Source: Myxococcales bacterium (GTDB lineage: Bacteria; Myxococcota_A; Bradymonadia; UBA7976; UBA1532). Taken from it: a stretch of 64,000 nt of DNA. The position numbers were made by a program, and so were the translations under genes. Position 1 is the first letter of the stretch. Every line of letters begins with the position of its first letter. The notes beneath the pieces are model-generated. The model had not been told where the DNA came from. It ran no database searches and saw nothing but the letters and a program-made list of their open reading frames with translations. The stretch is from assembly GCA_020633465.1 (NCBI GenBank), contig JACKDN010000029.1:1-64000 (forward strand). Reading direction: 5' to 3'. Of the stretch, positions 1 to 8,976 are shown in pieces.

Positions 1-1
1 G

Positions 2-352
2 CTGATGGCCTACCTGCAGCGCGTGGTCAACGGCGGCGGCTACATCGACCGCGAGTACGGCGTCGGCCGCGGCCGCATCGACCTGCTGGTGCGCTGGCCC
101 TACACCGCGGCCGACGGCGAGCGCGCCTGGCAGCGCGAAGCCCTCGAGCTGAAGGTGTGGGCCGACGGCAAGCCGGACCCGCTGGCGAAGGGGCTGGCGC
201 AATTGGACGGCTACCTCGACCGGCTGTCGCTGGAAACGGGCGTGCTGGTCATCTTCGACCGCCGGGAAGCGGCCGCCGCGATCGACGCGAGGACGCGCCG
301 CGAGACGGCGACGACGCCGGCGGGGCGGACGGTGACGGTGTTGCGGGGATGA
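2..352 (+). CDS. C-terminal part of AAA-type ATPase with PD-(D/E)XK-like nuclease domain (5' truncated by window edge)
   Basis: The frame is open from the first bases of the window, so this is the last ~116 residues of a longer protein. It closely matches the C-terminus of the complete protein at 16417-17961: both share RVVNGGG, an acidic-lysine core (ALELKVW here, AMELKVW there), LDGYL, VIFDRR, and a final RTVTVLRG/RRVTVVRA. The ELK motif with an upstream RIDLLVR strand is what a PD-(D/E)XK nuclease-like fold shows, and such domains commonly end AAA-ATPase-like proteins of unknown role. The ATPase half lies outside the window. The two copies are paralogues about 16 kb apart. The fold assignment is by motif only, and whether it cuts nucleic acid is unknown. 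Confidence 0.75.
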   Translation: MMAYLQRVVNGGGYIDREYGVGRGRIDLLVRWPYTAADGERAWQREALELKVWADGKPDPLAKGLAQLDGYLDRLSLETGVLVIFDRREAAAAIDARTRRETATTPAGRTVTVLRG

Positions 353-547
353 GTTGGGTGACCGGAGCGGTCGCCGCGGCTCGGCACGAGCGCCGGCAGG
401 CACCCCGTCCGCCGTTCGAAACGGACCAGCGAGCGTCCCGACGCCTGCGTTCACCGGACACGGCACACGGCCACGCCGGCCACTTTGTCCAGGTTGCTGA
501 GGGTCCGTCCCTGCGATACGGTGCGGCCGGTCAACTGGAGGCGGCTC

Positions 548-1825
548 ATGTCCGACTCGGCGCCAGCACAGGGCGGCCGCACGATGCTGCGCGACCTTCG
601 GCTGATTGACTGGAAGAGCTTCGCCGACGCAGTTCTACCGTTCGAGCCACTGACCGTCCTCATTGGCGCGAACGGCAGCGGGAAGTCGAACGCGCTGGAC
701 GCTCTGTCGTTTCTGCACCGCGCAGCGATGGGCCAGGAGCTCCCCGTGGCGCTGGACGGGGACGCTGCATCACCCGGACTGCGCGGCGGACAGGCAGGCG
801 CACCCCGCAGTGGCTGCTCGACTTTCGAGCTGCACGTGACCGTGGGCACGGCCGATCCGGCCGTGGACTACCGCTACGAGATCAAAGTGTCCACCCAACC
901 ACGGGCTCAGCTCGTGAGCGAGGCGCTCATCGAGCTTCGACATCCCAAGCGGGGTGGCGAGCCGCGCAGCAAGAACCTCTTCTGGACCGACGACTGCGGG
1001 CCGCAAGACGCGAGCATTCGCGCTCGGACCTACAACAAGAGTCGGGGCGCGCCGCGGGACCTGAGGCGGGGGGCAGCCATCCTGGCCCAGCTGGCGAACG
1101 CCGAGCTCCCGAAGGTGGTCAGGGACGGGATCGACGCCGTCGCCGGCGTCCTGCGCGGCATCTTCGTTCTGGATCCGGTCCCGGCTCGCATGCGGAACTA
1201 CTGCCGCATCACGGACGTTCTCGAGCCCGATGGATCGACGGTGACGGGTGTACTGCAGGCGGCGAAGCAGCAACACGGCCAGCGCCTCGAAAAGCGGCTG
1301 GCCAAGTACCTCGAGGCCCTTCCCGAACAGCAGATCCGAAAGATCTGGACCGACCCCGTCGGCCGCTTCGAGACGGACGCGATGCTCTACTGCAGGGAGA
1401 AGCTGCCCGGACGGCGTGAGCTGCTGACGATGGACGCGCGGGGCATGTCGGACGGCACGCTCCGGTTCATCGCCATCCTGGTGGCGATCCTCTCTCGGCC
1501 CCGTGGCTCGCAGCTCATCATCGAGGAGGTCGACAACGGTCTTCATCCCAGCCGCGCAGGTCTGCTGTTGAGCGTCCTGGAACAGGAGGGCGCCGCGCAG
1601 GGCGTGGACATCCTCGTGACCACGCACAGCCCCGCGCTCATCGACGTTCTCGGCGCGGAGCACATCCCCGACGTGGTCGTGGCGCATCGACAGCCGAAGG
1701 GTGGCTTCAGTGACTTCGTGCCGCTCGAGGACATCGACGCGCTCCCCAAGCTGTTGGGTTGGGGTCCGTTGGGCCGCCTCGTCGGGTCCGGCCGCCTCGC
1801 TTCGGCCATCGGGACGTCGGCGTGA
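548..1825 (+). CDS. RecF/OLD-like AAA (ABC-type) ATPase, first gene of ATPase-PIN-RNA ligase operon
   Basis: A 425-residue ATPase of the AAA_21/RecF/OLD-like group. Walker A is GANGSGKS at residues 40-47. A signature-like MSDGTLRF lies near residue 300, Walker B is LIIEEVDNGLHP near 320, and a switch histidine sits in TTHSPAL near 360, the usual order of SMC-type ATPases whose two halves meet across an intervening region. Start: ATG 548 has GGAGG six bases upstream; an in-frame TTG at 485 has no such site. The stop (TGA 1823-1825) overlaps the GTG start of the PIN gene, so the two are probably translationally coupled. ATPases of this type partner with nucleases in several anti-phage modules (for example PARIS and Gabija-like systems). 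The specific role here is inferred from the neighbours. No domain from a named defence system was recognised. Confidence 0.85.
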   Translation: MSDSAPAQGGRTMLRDLRLIDWKSFADAVLPFEPLTVLIGANGSGKSNALDALSFLHRAAMGQELPVALDGDAASPGLRGGQAGAPRSGCSTFELHVTVGTADPAVDYRYEIKVSTQPRAQLVSEALIELRHPKRGGEPRSKNLFWTDDCGPQDASIRARTYNKSRGAPRDLRRGAAILAQLANAELPKVVRDGIDAVAGVLRGIFVLDPVPARMRNYCRITDVLEPDGSTVTGVLQAAKQQHGQRLEKRLAKYLEALPEQQIRKIWTDPVGRFETDAMLYCREKLPGRRELLTMDARGMSDGTLRFIAILVAILSRPRGSQLIIEEVDNGLHPSRAGLLLSVLEQEGAAQGVDILVTTHSPALIDVLGAEHIPDVVVAHRQPKGGFSDFVPLEDIDALPKLLGWGPLGRLVGSGRLASAIGTSA

Positions 1826-2349
1826 AACCAGTCGACATCATCGACACGAGCGTCCTGTGCGTGTGGCTCGACGTGCCCGGGATGAACCGTTGCGGTGCCG
1901 GGTCGACCGCGTGGAACACCGAGCGCGCGCTCGCCGAGATGGACGAGCGGTCCGCGCGCGAACAAGGGCGCACCATGGTGCTGCCCGTCGCGTCGATCAT
2001 CGAAACGGGCAACCACATCGCGCAGGTCGCCGGCGGGCTACGCTGGCCAGTGATTCAGCGGTTCGCGACGCTGCTGCGGCGCGTCGCAGCGGCGGATTCC
2101 CCGTGGGCGGCGTTCTCCGACCAGTCGGCATTGTGGGCACCCGAACGCCTCGCCGACCTGGCGGACCGATGGCCCGAGCTGGCCAAGCGCGGCGTCGGCG
2201 TCGGCGACGCCACGATCGTCGCGGTGGCCGAGCACTACGCCAACATGGGCTTCGCCGTCCGCATCCTCACCGGGGACGCCGAGCTGCACGCCACCGCCCC
2301 CTCCCCGCCCGTCACCCGCGAACGGCGGAGTCGTCGTCGCCGCCGATGA
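1822..2349 (+). CDS. PIN-like domain nuclease, second gene of the operon
   Basis: A 175-residue protein starting with GTG at 1822, which overlaps the preceding TGA in a GTGA arrangement. It shows the spaced acidic residues of a PIN-fold RNase: D8 in IIDTSVL, E61 in ASIIETGNH, D129 in GVGDATIVAVAE and D152 in ILTGDAEL. These correspond to the metal-binding set of VapC/FEN-type PIN nucleases. The length fits a single PIN domain with a longer middle insert. The last residues are an arginine run (TRERRSRRRRR) that could bind nucleic acid. The stop overlaps the ATG of the RNA ligase (ATGA). There is no VapB-like antitoxin next to it, so control may come from the ATPase rather than a classic antitoxin. 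Substrate unknown; tRNA or other structured RNA is an inference from the ligase partner. Confidence 0.75.
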   Translation: MKPVDIIDTSVLCVWLDVPGMNRCGAGSTAWNTERALAEMDERSAREQGRTMVLPVASIIETGNHIAQVAGGLRWPVIQRFATLLRRVAAADSPWAAFSDQSALWAPERLADLADRWPELAKRGVGVGDATIVAVAEHYANMGFAVRILTGDAELHATAPSPPVTRERRSRRRRR

Positions 2350-2972
2350 CACCGCCACCGTACCCCCGCATTCCGTACCTCGTGGCGTCCGAGCGCCGCG
2401 ATCGGGGGGACCGCTTGGCGGACGACGCGACGCAGCGGCGCCTGCTCTACGGTCCGGTCACCGTCGAGGAGAAGATCGACGGCGCGAACGTCGCCATCTG
2501 GCGCGAGCGAGGACGGCTCGAAGCCATGGGCCGCGGTGGTGTGGACGCGATGGACCGCGGACGCCAGATCGGCCGGCTGCGTGCTTGGCTCGGCGAGCGC
2601 CACGACCGCTTGATCTCGGCCCTTGCTCCCGGCGAGGTGCTCTACGGCGAGTGGCTCTACCGGCGCCACCACATTCAGTACACACACGCGCCGAGCCTGT
2701 TGGTCATCCTCGACCTTTGGATCGAGGGGACCGGCTTCGCCCCGATCGATCGACGCGACGCCCGAGCCACCGCCTGCGGTCTGCCCGTCCCGCCGACGCT
2801 CTTCGAAGGGACTCTGGGTGGCCTGTCGAAGCTTCGGAGTCTGCACGCGAAGGCGCGCTGGGCGGACGAGCCGGCGGAGGGGCTGGTGGTCCGCGCACAG
2901 GATGGCGAGCGCTTGTTGGCCAAGGTCATCGCCCCCTCGGCTGGGCTCCTCAGGGACACGCCCCCTCGCTGA
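2346..2972 (+). CDS. ATP-dependent RNA ligase domain protein, third gene of the operon
   Basis: A 208-residue nucleotidyltransferase of the RNA ligase group (T4 Rnl-like/RNA_ligase domain). The motifs are in order: motif I K43-I-D-G46, where lysine would take AMP; motif III-like VLYGEWL with E102; motif IIIa LLVILDLW at 118-125; motif IV EGLVVR from E178; motif V LAKVI with K193. The protein is little more than the catalytic domain, shorter than T4 Rnl1 or Rnl2, which carry extra C-terminal domains. ATG 2346 overlaps the PIN gene stop by four bases. The 3' end overlaps the convergent lipoprotein gene by 23 bp (2950-2972). RNA ligases of this type reseal breaks made by RNases, so pairing with a PIN nuclease suggests either self-repair or a repair check on the nuclease. 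It could in principle act on DNA nicks, but the small size favours RNA. Confidence 0.8.
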   Translation: MTPPPYPRIPYLVASERRDRGDRLADDATQRRLLYGPVTVEEKIDGANVAIWRERGRLEAMGRGGVDAMDRGRQIGRLRAWLGERHDRLISALAPGEVLYGEWLYRRHHIQYTHAPSLLVILDLWIEGTGFAPIDRRDARATACGLPVPPTLFEGTLGGLSKLRSLHAKARWADEPAEGLVVRAQDGERLLAKVIAPSAGLLRDTPPR

Positions 2973-5900
2973 TCGTCACCCGGAACTCCCCCCGCGCCTG
3001 GTTGTACCCGTCCACCACCAGGTAGTAGATGCCCAGGTCCTGCACCACCAGCGTGATCGACGACTGCGGCGAGATGCCCGGGCCGTCGTCGCTGCACTCG
3101 ATCTCGGTCTCGGGGTCTTCGCAGTCGAGGCGGGCGTGCAGCACGGTGTCGAAGGTGCTGCCTTCGGTGCTGACGCAGATGTCGCCGCTGAAGTCGGGGA
3201 GGAAGGCGAAGACGACCTCGCTGCCGGCGGCGCCGGCGCCGCAGGTGGCGCCGAGGTTGGTGGGGGCGCCTTCGGTGGTGCCGGCGCCGAAGCCGAAGGT
3301 GTCGACCAGGATGGGGTCGGCGCAGGTGCCGGCGAAGTCGAAGGACGCGCAGGCGTTGGCGAGGCAGAAGCTGCCGAAGGGGCAGTCGGCGTCGGTGGCG
3401 CACTCGCCGGCGACGCAGGCGCCCTCGACGCAGACCTCGTCGTTGCCGCAGTCGGCGTCGACGGCGCAGCCGGCGCTGGGGACGCAGGCGCCCTCGACGC
3501 AGGCTTCGCCCTGGGGGCAGTCGCCGTCGACGGCGCACTCGGCGGGGTCGTCGACGCAGACGCCGGCGTCACAGAGCTGGCCGGGGGCGCAGTCCTGATC
3601 CACGGCGCACTCGGGGTCGGCCTCGCAGGCGCCGCTGCGCAGGGCGAGGGTGTAGTCGCCGGACACGCCGTTGTAGCCGTCGACCAGCAGGAAGTAGGTG
3701 GTGTCGGCGGCGGCCTGGACGGTCAGGGCCGAGCGGTTGCCGCCGGCGATGGGGCTGTCGTCGCTGCAACCGAGCTCGGGGCCGGCGCAGCCGCCGGTGC
3801 GGGCGCTGAGGATGGTGTCGAAGGTCGACTGCGTCACGACGGCGCAGAAGGTGGTGGGCTCGAGGAAGGTGACGGCGTAGGCGTCCTCGGGGCCGCTGGA
3901 CGCGGCGACGCCGCAGCCGGGCGCGACGGCGCTGACGCCCGTGGTGCGGCCGACGTAGCTGCCGTAGCGATCCACCGGCCAGGGATCGGCGCAGGTGAGC
4001 GCGGGCTCGGGCACGCAGGTGTCGAACAGGCAGACCTGGCCGGCCTCGCAGTCGCCGTCGTCGGCGCAGGCGACGGGCGCCGGCTCGACGCAGGCGCCGT
4101 CGACGCACAGCTCGGCGCCGGGGCAGTCGAAGTCGTCCTGGCACTCGGCGTCGCAGCCGTCGACCGTCGCCTCGATGAGGTACTCGTTCTCGGCGCCCAG
4201 GTAGCCCACCAGGCGCACGTAGTGGGTGCCGGCGGCCAGCGCGGTGTAGCGCAGCACCTCGTCGTCGGTGCTGGACGACGCGCCGCCCACCGGGTTCTCG
4301 GCCGGGCCGAACAGCTGCAGGTCGAGGTCACCGTCGGCGTGGTCGAACAGCGCGGCGATGTTCAGCACGCCGCCCTGGCACACGTCGATGGCGAAGGTGT
4401 CCTGGTCGCCCGCGCAGATGGCGCCGAGGGTCACGCTACCGTCCCAGTCCGTGGCGTCGCCGAAGGCGTCGTTGGGCTCCTGCGCGTCGGGCGCGCACGC
4501 GACCGGATCGCAGCCCTCGATCAACACCTCGAGGTCGTAGGCGTTCTCGGCCCCAGCCGCGCCGAACACCTCGAGGGTGAGCGTCTCGGCGCCGCCCGCC
4601 GCGGTGTAGGTGACCTGCTCGTCGTCGCTGGTCGACAGGCCGCTGTCCACCAGCAGGCCATCGCCGCCGCGCAGGCGCGCGTCGAGATCGCCGTCGGCGT
4701 CGCTGAAGCGCACGTCGACGGTCACGCTGCCGCCGGCGCACAGGTCGATGGCGTAGAAGTCCCGGTCGCCGCTGCAGATCTGCAGGCCCGCGCGCCCGCC
4801 GTCCAGCGGCGTGGCCGTCGCGGCGGCGTCGTTGTCTTCGAGCGCGTCGTCCACGCACGGGGGCGGCGCCTCGCAGGCGCCCTCGACGCACACCATGCCG
4901 GCGGGGCACTCGGCGTCGTCCTGGCAGCCGCAGTCGAACACCTCGACCTCGAGGTCGTAGTCCGCCTGCGCGTCGAGGAAGCCGAACACACGCAGGCTCC
5001 AGACGCCGCCGTCGCCCGCGTCGGCCTGCACCTCTTCGTCGTCGCTGCTGGTGTTGCCGGTGGCCACCAGGCGGCCGGTGTCGTCGCGCAGCTGCAGGTC
5101 GAGATCGCCCTCGGCGTCGCTGAACCGGATGGCGGCGCGCACGCGGCCGCCGGGGCAGACGTCGATGGCGTAGTAGTCGTCGTCGCCGGCGCACAGCGTC
5201 AGGCCGGCGCGCGTGGCGGCGTCGGCGGCCGTCTCGGGCGTGTCGTTGTCCTCGAGCGCGTCGTCGATACAGACGTTGGCCTCGCAGTCGGCGACCTCGA
5301 TGTCCAGGTCGTAATCGTTCTGCGCGCCGCTGAAGCCGACGACCCGCAGGCGGTAGCGGCCGGCCTCGGCGGCGGTGGCCTGCACCAGCTCGCCGTCGGT
5401 GGCGCCGCCGCTGCTGTCGGCGAGGAAGCCGTCGGGGCCGATGAGGCTGAGGTCGAGGTCGCCGTCCGCGTGCGCGAAGTCGATCAGCGCCGTGACGGTG
5501 CCGCCGGCGCACACCTCGATCTCGTACCAGTCCTCGTCGCCGCTGCAGATCTGCAGCGCCGGGTAGCTGCCGGGATCGGCGCCGACCGCGCCGTCGGCGG
5601 TGTCGTTGGGCTCGAAGGCGTCGTCGACGCAGGGCGGGACGTCGACGCAGGCGCCCTCGACGCAGGACTGGCCGTCGCCGCAGTCGCGATCGTCGGCGCA
5701 GCCGCAGCCGGTGAGATCGACGTTCAGCGCGTAGCGGTTGGCCGCGCCGCGGAAGCCGTACACCCGCACCAGCGCGGTGCCTTCGGCCAGGTTCGTCAGG
5801 CGGGCGCGCTCGTCGTCGGTGGTCGACGCGCCGGCGGCCGTCGCGCCGTCGGCGCCGATCACCTGCAGGTCGAGATCGCCGGCCGCGTCGGTGAACAGCG

Positions 5901-8151
5901 CCTCGACGGTCAGCACGCCGCCGGCGCACACCTCGACGGCGTACCAGTCGTCGTCGCCCTCACAGGTGGCCAGGCCGGGGTAGCTGCCCGGCGCCAGCGC
6001 GGCGGGCGCCTCGCGCGCGTCGTTGTCTTCGAAGGCGTCGTCCACGCACACGGGCCCGGCGCAGCCGTCGACCACCACCTCGAGGTCGTAGGTGTTCTGC
6101 GCCGCGCCGTAGCCGTACACCACGGCCCGCCAGGTCGCGTCGACCGCGGACACCGCGCTGACCTCTTCGACGTCGCCCACGCCCTCGCTGGTGTCGCGCA
6201 CGTTGCCGGCGCCGTCGAACAGGGCCAGGTCGAGGTCGCCCTCGGCGTCGGTGAAGCGCGCGCGCACGGTCACCGTGCCGCCCGCGCAGACGTCCACCGC
6301 GTAGAAGTCGTCGTCGGCGGGGCACACCTGCAGGCCCTCGCGCAGGCCCGCGCCCACCGGGGTCGCCGTCGCGGGCGTGTCGTTCTCTTCGTCGAGGTCG
6401 TCGACGCAGCCGGCGTCGACGCACGCGGCGTCCTCGCAGATCTGGCCCGGCGCGCAGTCGGCGTCGGCCTCGCAGCCACAGCCGTCGACGGTCATCCGCA
6501 GATCGTAGGCGTTGGCCACGTCGCCCACGCCGTAGACGCGCACCCGGTACAGCGCCTCGTCGTCGGCCTCGACCACCACGCGCTCGTCGTCGGTGACGCT
6601 GGTGCCGCTCTCGACCACCGCGCCGTCCAGATCGAGCACCGCCACGTCGATGTCGCCGTCCGCGTGGCTGAACGTGGCCCCCACCGTCAGGGTGCCGCCG
6701 GCGCACACGCGCACCGCGTAGAAGTCGTCGTCGTCGGGGCACAGGCGGCGGTCGACCAGGTTGGTCGGCGCGCCGTAGGGCACCGCGTCCTCGGCGGTGT
6801 CGTTGGGCTCGTCGCCGTCGTCGATGCAGACGTCCTCGCAGCCCTCGAGCGTGTAGTCGACCGCGTAGTCGTTCGTGGCGTCGCCGAAGCCGAACACCCG
6901 CAGGAACAGCACCTGGTCGACGGCCGAGCGCGCGCTGACGGTCTCGTCGTCGGTGACGCTGGTGCCCGAGCCCAAGAGCGTCGCGTCGGCGGTGCCGAGC
7001 TGCACGTCGAGGTCGCCGTCGGCGTGGGTGAAGCGGACGTCGACCGTCAGCGTGCCGCCCGCGCAGACGGGCAGCGCGAAGTAGTCGTCGTCGCCGGGGC
7101 AGGCAACGAGGCCCGGGGTGTTGCCGGGCTCGAGCAGGGCCGCCGCGGAGATGTTGTCGTTGGGCTCGGCGTCGTCGTCGTCGCAGGCCGGCGGCGCGTC
7201 GTCGCGCACGCAGGCGCCGGCGACGCAGGCGAAGCCGTCCGCGCAGTCGGCGTCGTCGGCGCAGCCGGGCTCGCAGCCGTCGACCGCCACCGCGACCGCG
7301 TAGTCGTTCTGGGCGCCCTGGTAACCGTAGACGCGCAGGTACAGCGTCTCGGCGCCCTGGGCGGGGTACTGCAGGCGCTCGTTGTCGGTGGGCGAGGCGG
7401 CCGAGCGCACGATGTCGCCGGCCACGTCGACGAGCTGCACGTCGAGATCGCCGTCGGCGTCGCTGAACAGGACGTCGAGCGTCAGCCGGCCGCCGGCGCA
7501 CACCTCGAGGGCGTACCAGTCGTCGGTGCCGCTGCACAGGGTGAGATCGTCGGTGCGCCCGGGCGCGAGGGGGGCGGCGGTGTCGGGACCGTCGTTGGCC
7601 TCGAGCGCGTCGTCGACGCAGGCCGGGGGGGCGCCGCCGTCACCGCCCATGCCGGGTTGGCCGCCCACGCCGGGCTGGCCGCCCACGCCGGGCACGCCGC
7701 CCTGCCGGGCTCGCCGCCCTCGCCCGGCACGCCGCCCTGGCCGGGCATGCCGCCCTCGCCCGGCACGCCGCCCTGCCCAGGCATGCCGCCCTCGCCCGGG
7801 ACACCGCCCTGCCCCGGCAGGCCGCCCTCACCGGGGACGCCGCCCATGCCGGGCAGACCGCCCTCGCCCGGCACGCCGCCCTGGCCGGGCATACCGCCCT
7901 CGCCGGGCGCGCCGCCCTGCCAGGCTCGCCGCCGGCGCCGGGCAGGCCGCCCTGCCCAGGCGCGCCGCCTGCCCCGGCCCGGCGTCGCGCGCCGGGGAGT
8001 TGCCGCCGGCGCCGCCCATGCCGGGCGTCGCCGCGTCCCGCGTGGTGCCGAAGTCGGCGAAGCCGCCGCCGCCGTTGGTCGCGTCGTCCGCGCATCCGAA
8101 AGTCAGCAGCGTCGCCGCCGCCACCCAAAGCCACCCACGCGTCGCGCGCAT
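2950..8151 (-). CDS. Giant lipoprotein with about nine PPC-like repeats (reading frame broken in Gly-rich linker)
   Basis: The N-terminus at 8151 is a lipoprotein signal ending LLTFGC (an atypical lipobox), followed by a Gly-rich linker of PGxGG units and then, from about 7640 to 2953, one uninterrupted frame of about 1580 residues. That part holds nine repeats of about 120 residues with a conserved DDxEPND start, DDDYYAIDVCAGG core and ADGDLDLQL strand. These match bacterial pre-peptidase C-terminal (PPC) domains. Short Cys pairs (CxxGQxCxxGxC) separate some of them. Two different terminal domains with an STFDT motif follow (about 3990-3610 and 3330-2953). N-terminus and repeats share a frame, but the linker needs three successive one-base corrections (near 7985, 7920 and 7700) to join them. 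The protein is presumably exported and anchored at the surface. PPC domains are often linkers in secreted proteins; no enzyme domain is seen. Paralogues lie at 31032 and 34805. Confidence 0.75.
7696..7990 (-). repeat. PGxGG-coding tandem repeat with apparent indels
   Basis: Degenerate repeats encoding GxPGxGG (GQGGVPGEGG and variants) form the linker of the large lipoprotein. The correct repeat translation moves through three frames across the tract. Each step equals one missing base, and the total is minus three, so the flanking domains stay in register. Confidence 0.85.
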
Positions 8152-8188
8152 GTTCTCTCCCCGTCGGCCGGTCCTGAGCCGCGGGGGG

Positions 8189-8215
8189 TTTATACCCGAG
8201 CCGCCGGGATTACAA
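8189..8215 (-). promoter_or_regulatory. Possible sigma-70-like promoter for the PPC lipoprotein
   Basis: On the minus strand, TTGTAA (8215-8210) and TATAAA (8194-8189) are separated by 15 bp and lie about 40-65 bp upstream of the lipoprotein start at 8151. These AT-rich hexamers stand out in a GC-rich stretch. The 15-bp spacer is shorter than the usual 17, so this is a tentative call. Confidence 0.3.
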
Positions 8216-8301
8216 GCGATGGGGGTGCGGCGCGCCTGGAAGGGCCGCGGTCGTGGCGCCCCCCCGAGGGGGCCCGTGCCGCGGTGGTCGCGCCGATCCG
8301 A

Positions 8302-8844
8302 TCAGCGAGGGGCCTGCCGGAAGACGGCCACCACCTGCTCCTTGTCGTTGTCGGCCACGACCTGCTGCATGCGCTCGATGGACTGCGGGCGACGCTCGGA
8401 CAAGCGCGCCTGCTTGCGGCGCTTCGCGTTCTGCCGCACGTGCTCCTGCTCGGCGAGCTGCACGCCCGCCAGCGCCTCGCGCCGGCCCAGCATGGCCACG
8501 AGGCGGCCCTCGTGCACCACCGGCAGGGCCGACGCCGCCGTCTCGAGGAAGGCTTGCACGGCGCTGAAGAGATCGTCGTCGGGTGACAGCACCCGCGGCG
8601 GCAGGACGGCCCGGTCGCCCGCGCTGACCTCGGTGCCGTCGTCGGTGTACACGCGGTTGGCCAGCCACCGGAGCAGGCTGCGGTCGGACAAGATGCCGCG
8701 CAGCGCGTCGGCTTCGTCGACCACCGGCACCACCGACTGCCCCACCCGCACCACCAGGTCGATGGCTTCGTCGATGGAGTCGTTCGCGTGGACCGAGCGC
8801 ACCGCGGGCGTCATCCATCGTCGAACGGTCTGTGTGGCTTGCAT
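8302..8844 (-). CDS. CBS-domain-pair protein
   Basis: A 180-residue cytosolic protein with two CBS motifs: residues about 11-60 (MTPAVRSVHANDSIDEAI...VVPVVDE...GILSDRSLL) and about 80-127 (VLSPDDDLFSAVQAFLE...ALPVVHEGRLVAMLGRREAL). A highly charged helix with KRRKQARLSERR follows. CBS pairs bind adenosyl nucleotides and act as energy sensors. There is no fused enzyme or channel, so the partner is unknown. Start ATG 8844 is preceded by GGAGGAGAAAG. The gene is divergent from the membrane protein at 8977 with 132 bp between them, and the two may share a control region. The assignment rests on the two clear CBS patterns. Confidence 0.85.
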   Translation of the reverse strand: MQATQTVRRWMTPAVRSVHANDSIDEAIDLVVRVGQSVVPVVDEADALRGILSDRSLLRWLANRVYTDDGTEVSAGDRAVLPPRVLSPDDDLFSAVQAFLETAASALPVVHEGRLVAMLGRREALAGVQLAEQEHVRQNAKRRKQARLSERRPQSIERMQQVVADNDKEQVVAVFRQAPR

Positions 8845-8976
8845 GGCTTTCTCCTCCGCTGGCTGAGACACACCTCTCAGATACAGCACCCGGTGCGGCG
8901 GTCGCGTCCTTGGTCGCCCGCCGGGGCCCCGCCCAGGACGAGTGACAGCGCCGAACGGTGGTCCTACGATGCGCCC

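Noticed and set aside
485..547. Upstream TTG extension of the ATPase gene
   Set aside because: No ribosome site at 485; ATG 548 has GGAGG at proper distance, and residues added upstream are Arg-rich without family similarity.
2950..8151. PPC lipoprotein as a true pseudogene
   Set aside because: All domains are intact and in the same frame as the signal; only the Gly-rich repeat is off frame, and by a net minus three.
2623..8586. 1987-codon plus-strand open frame opposite the PPC lipoprotein
   Set aside because: It is a stop-poor shadow of the GC-rich minus-strand gene: low-complexity Ala/Gly/Val/Asp-rich translation without domains, while the other strand has clear PPC repeats.
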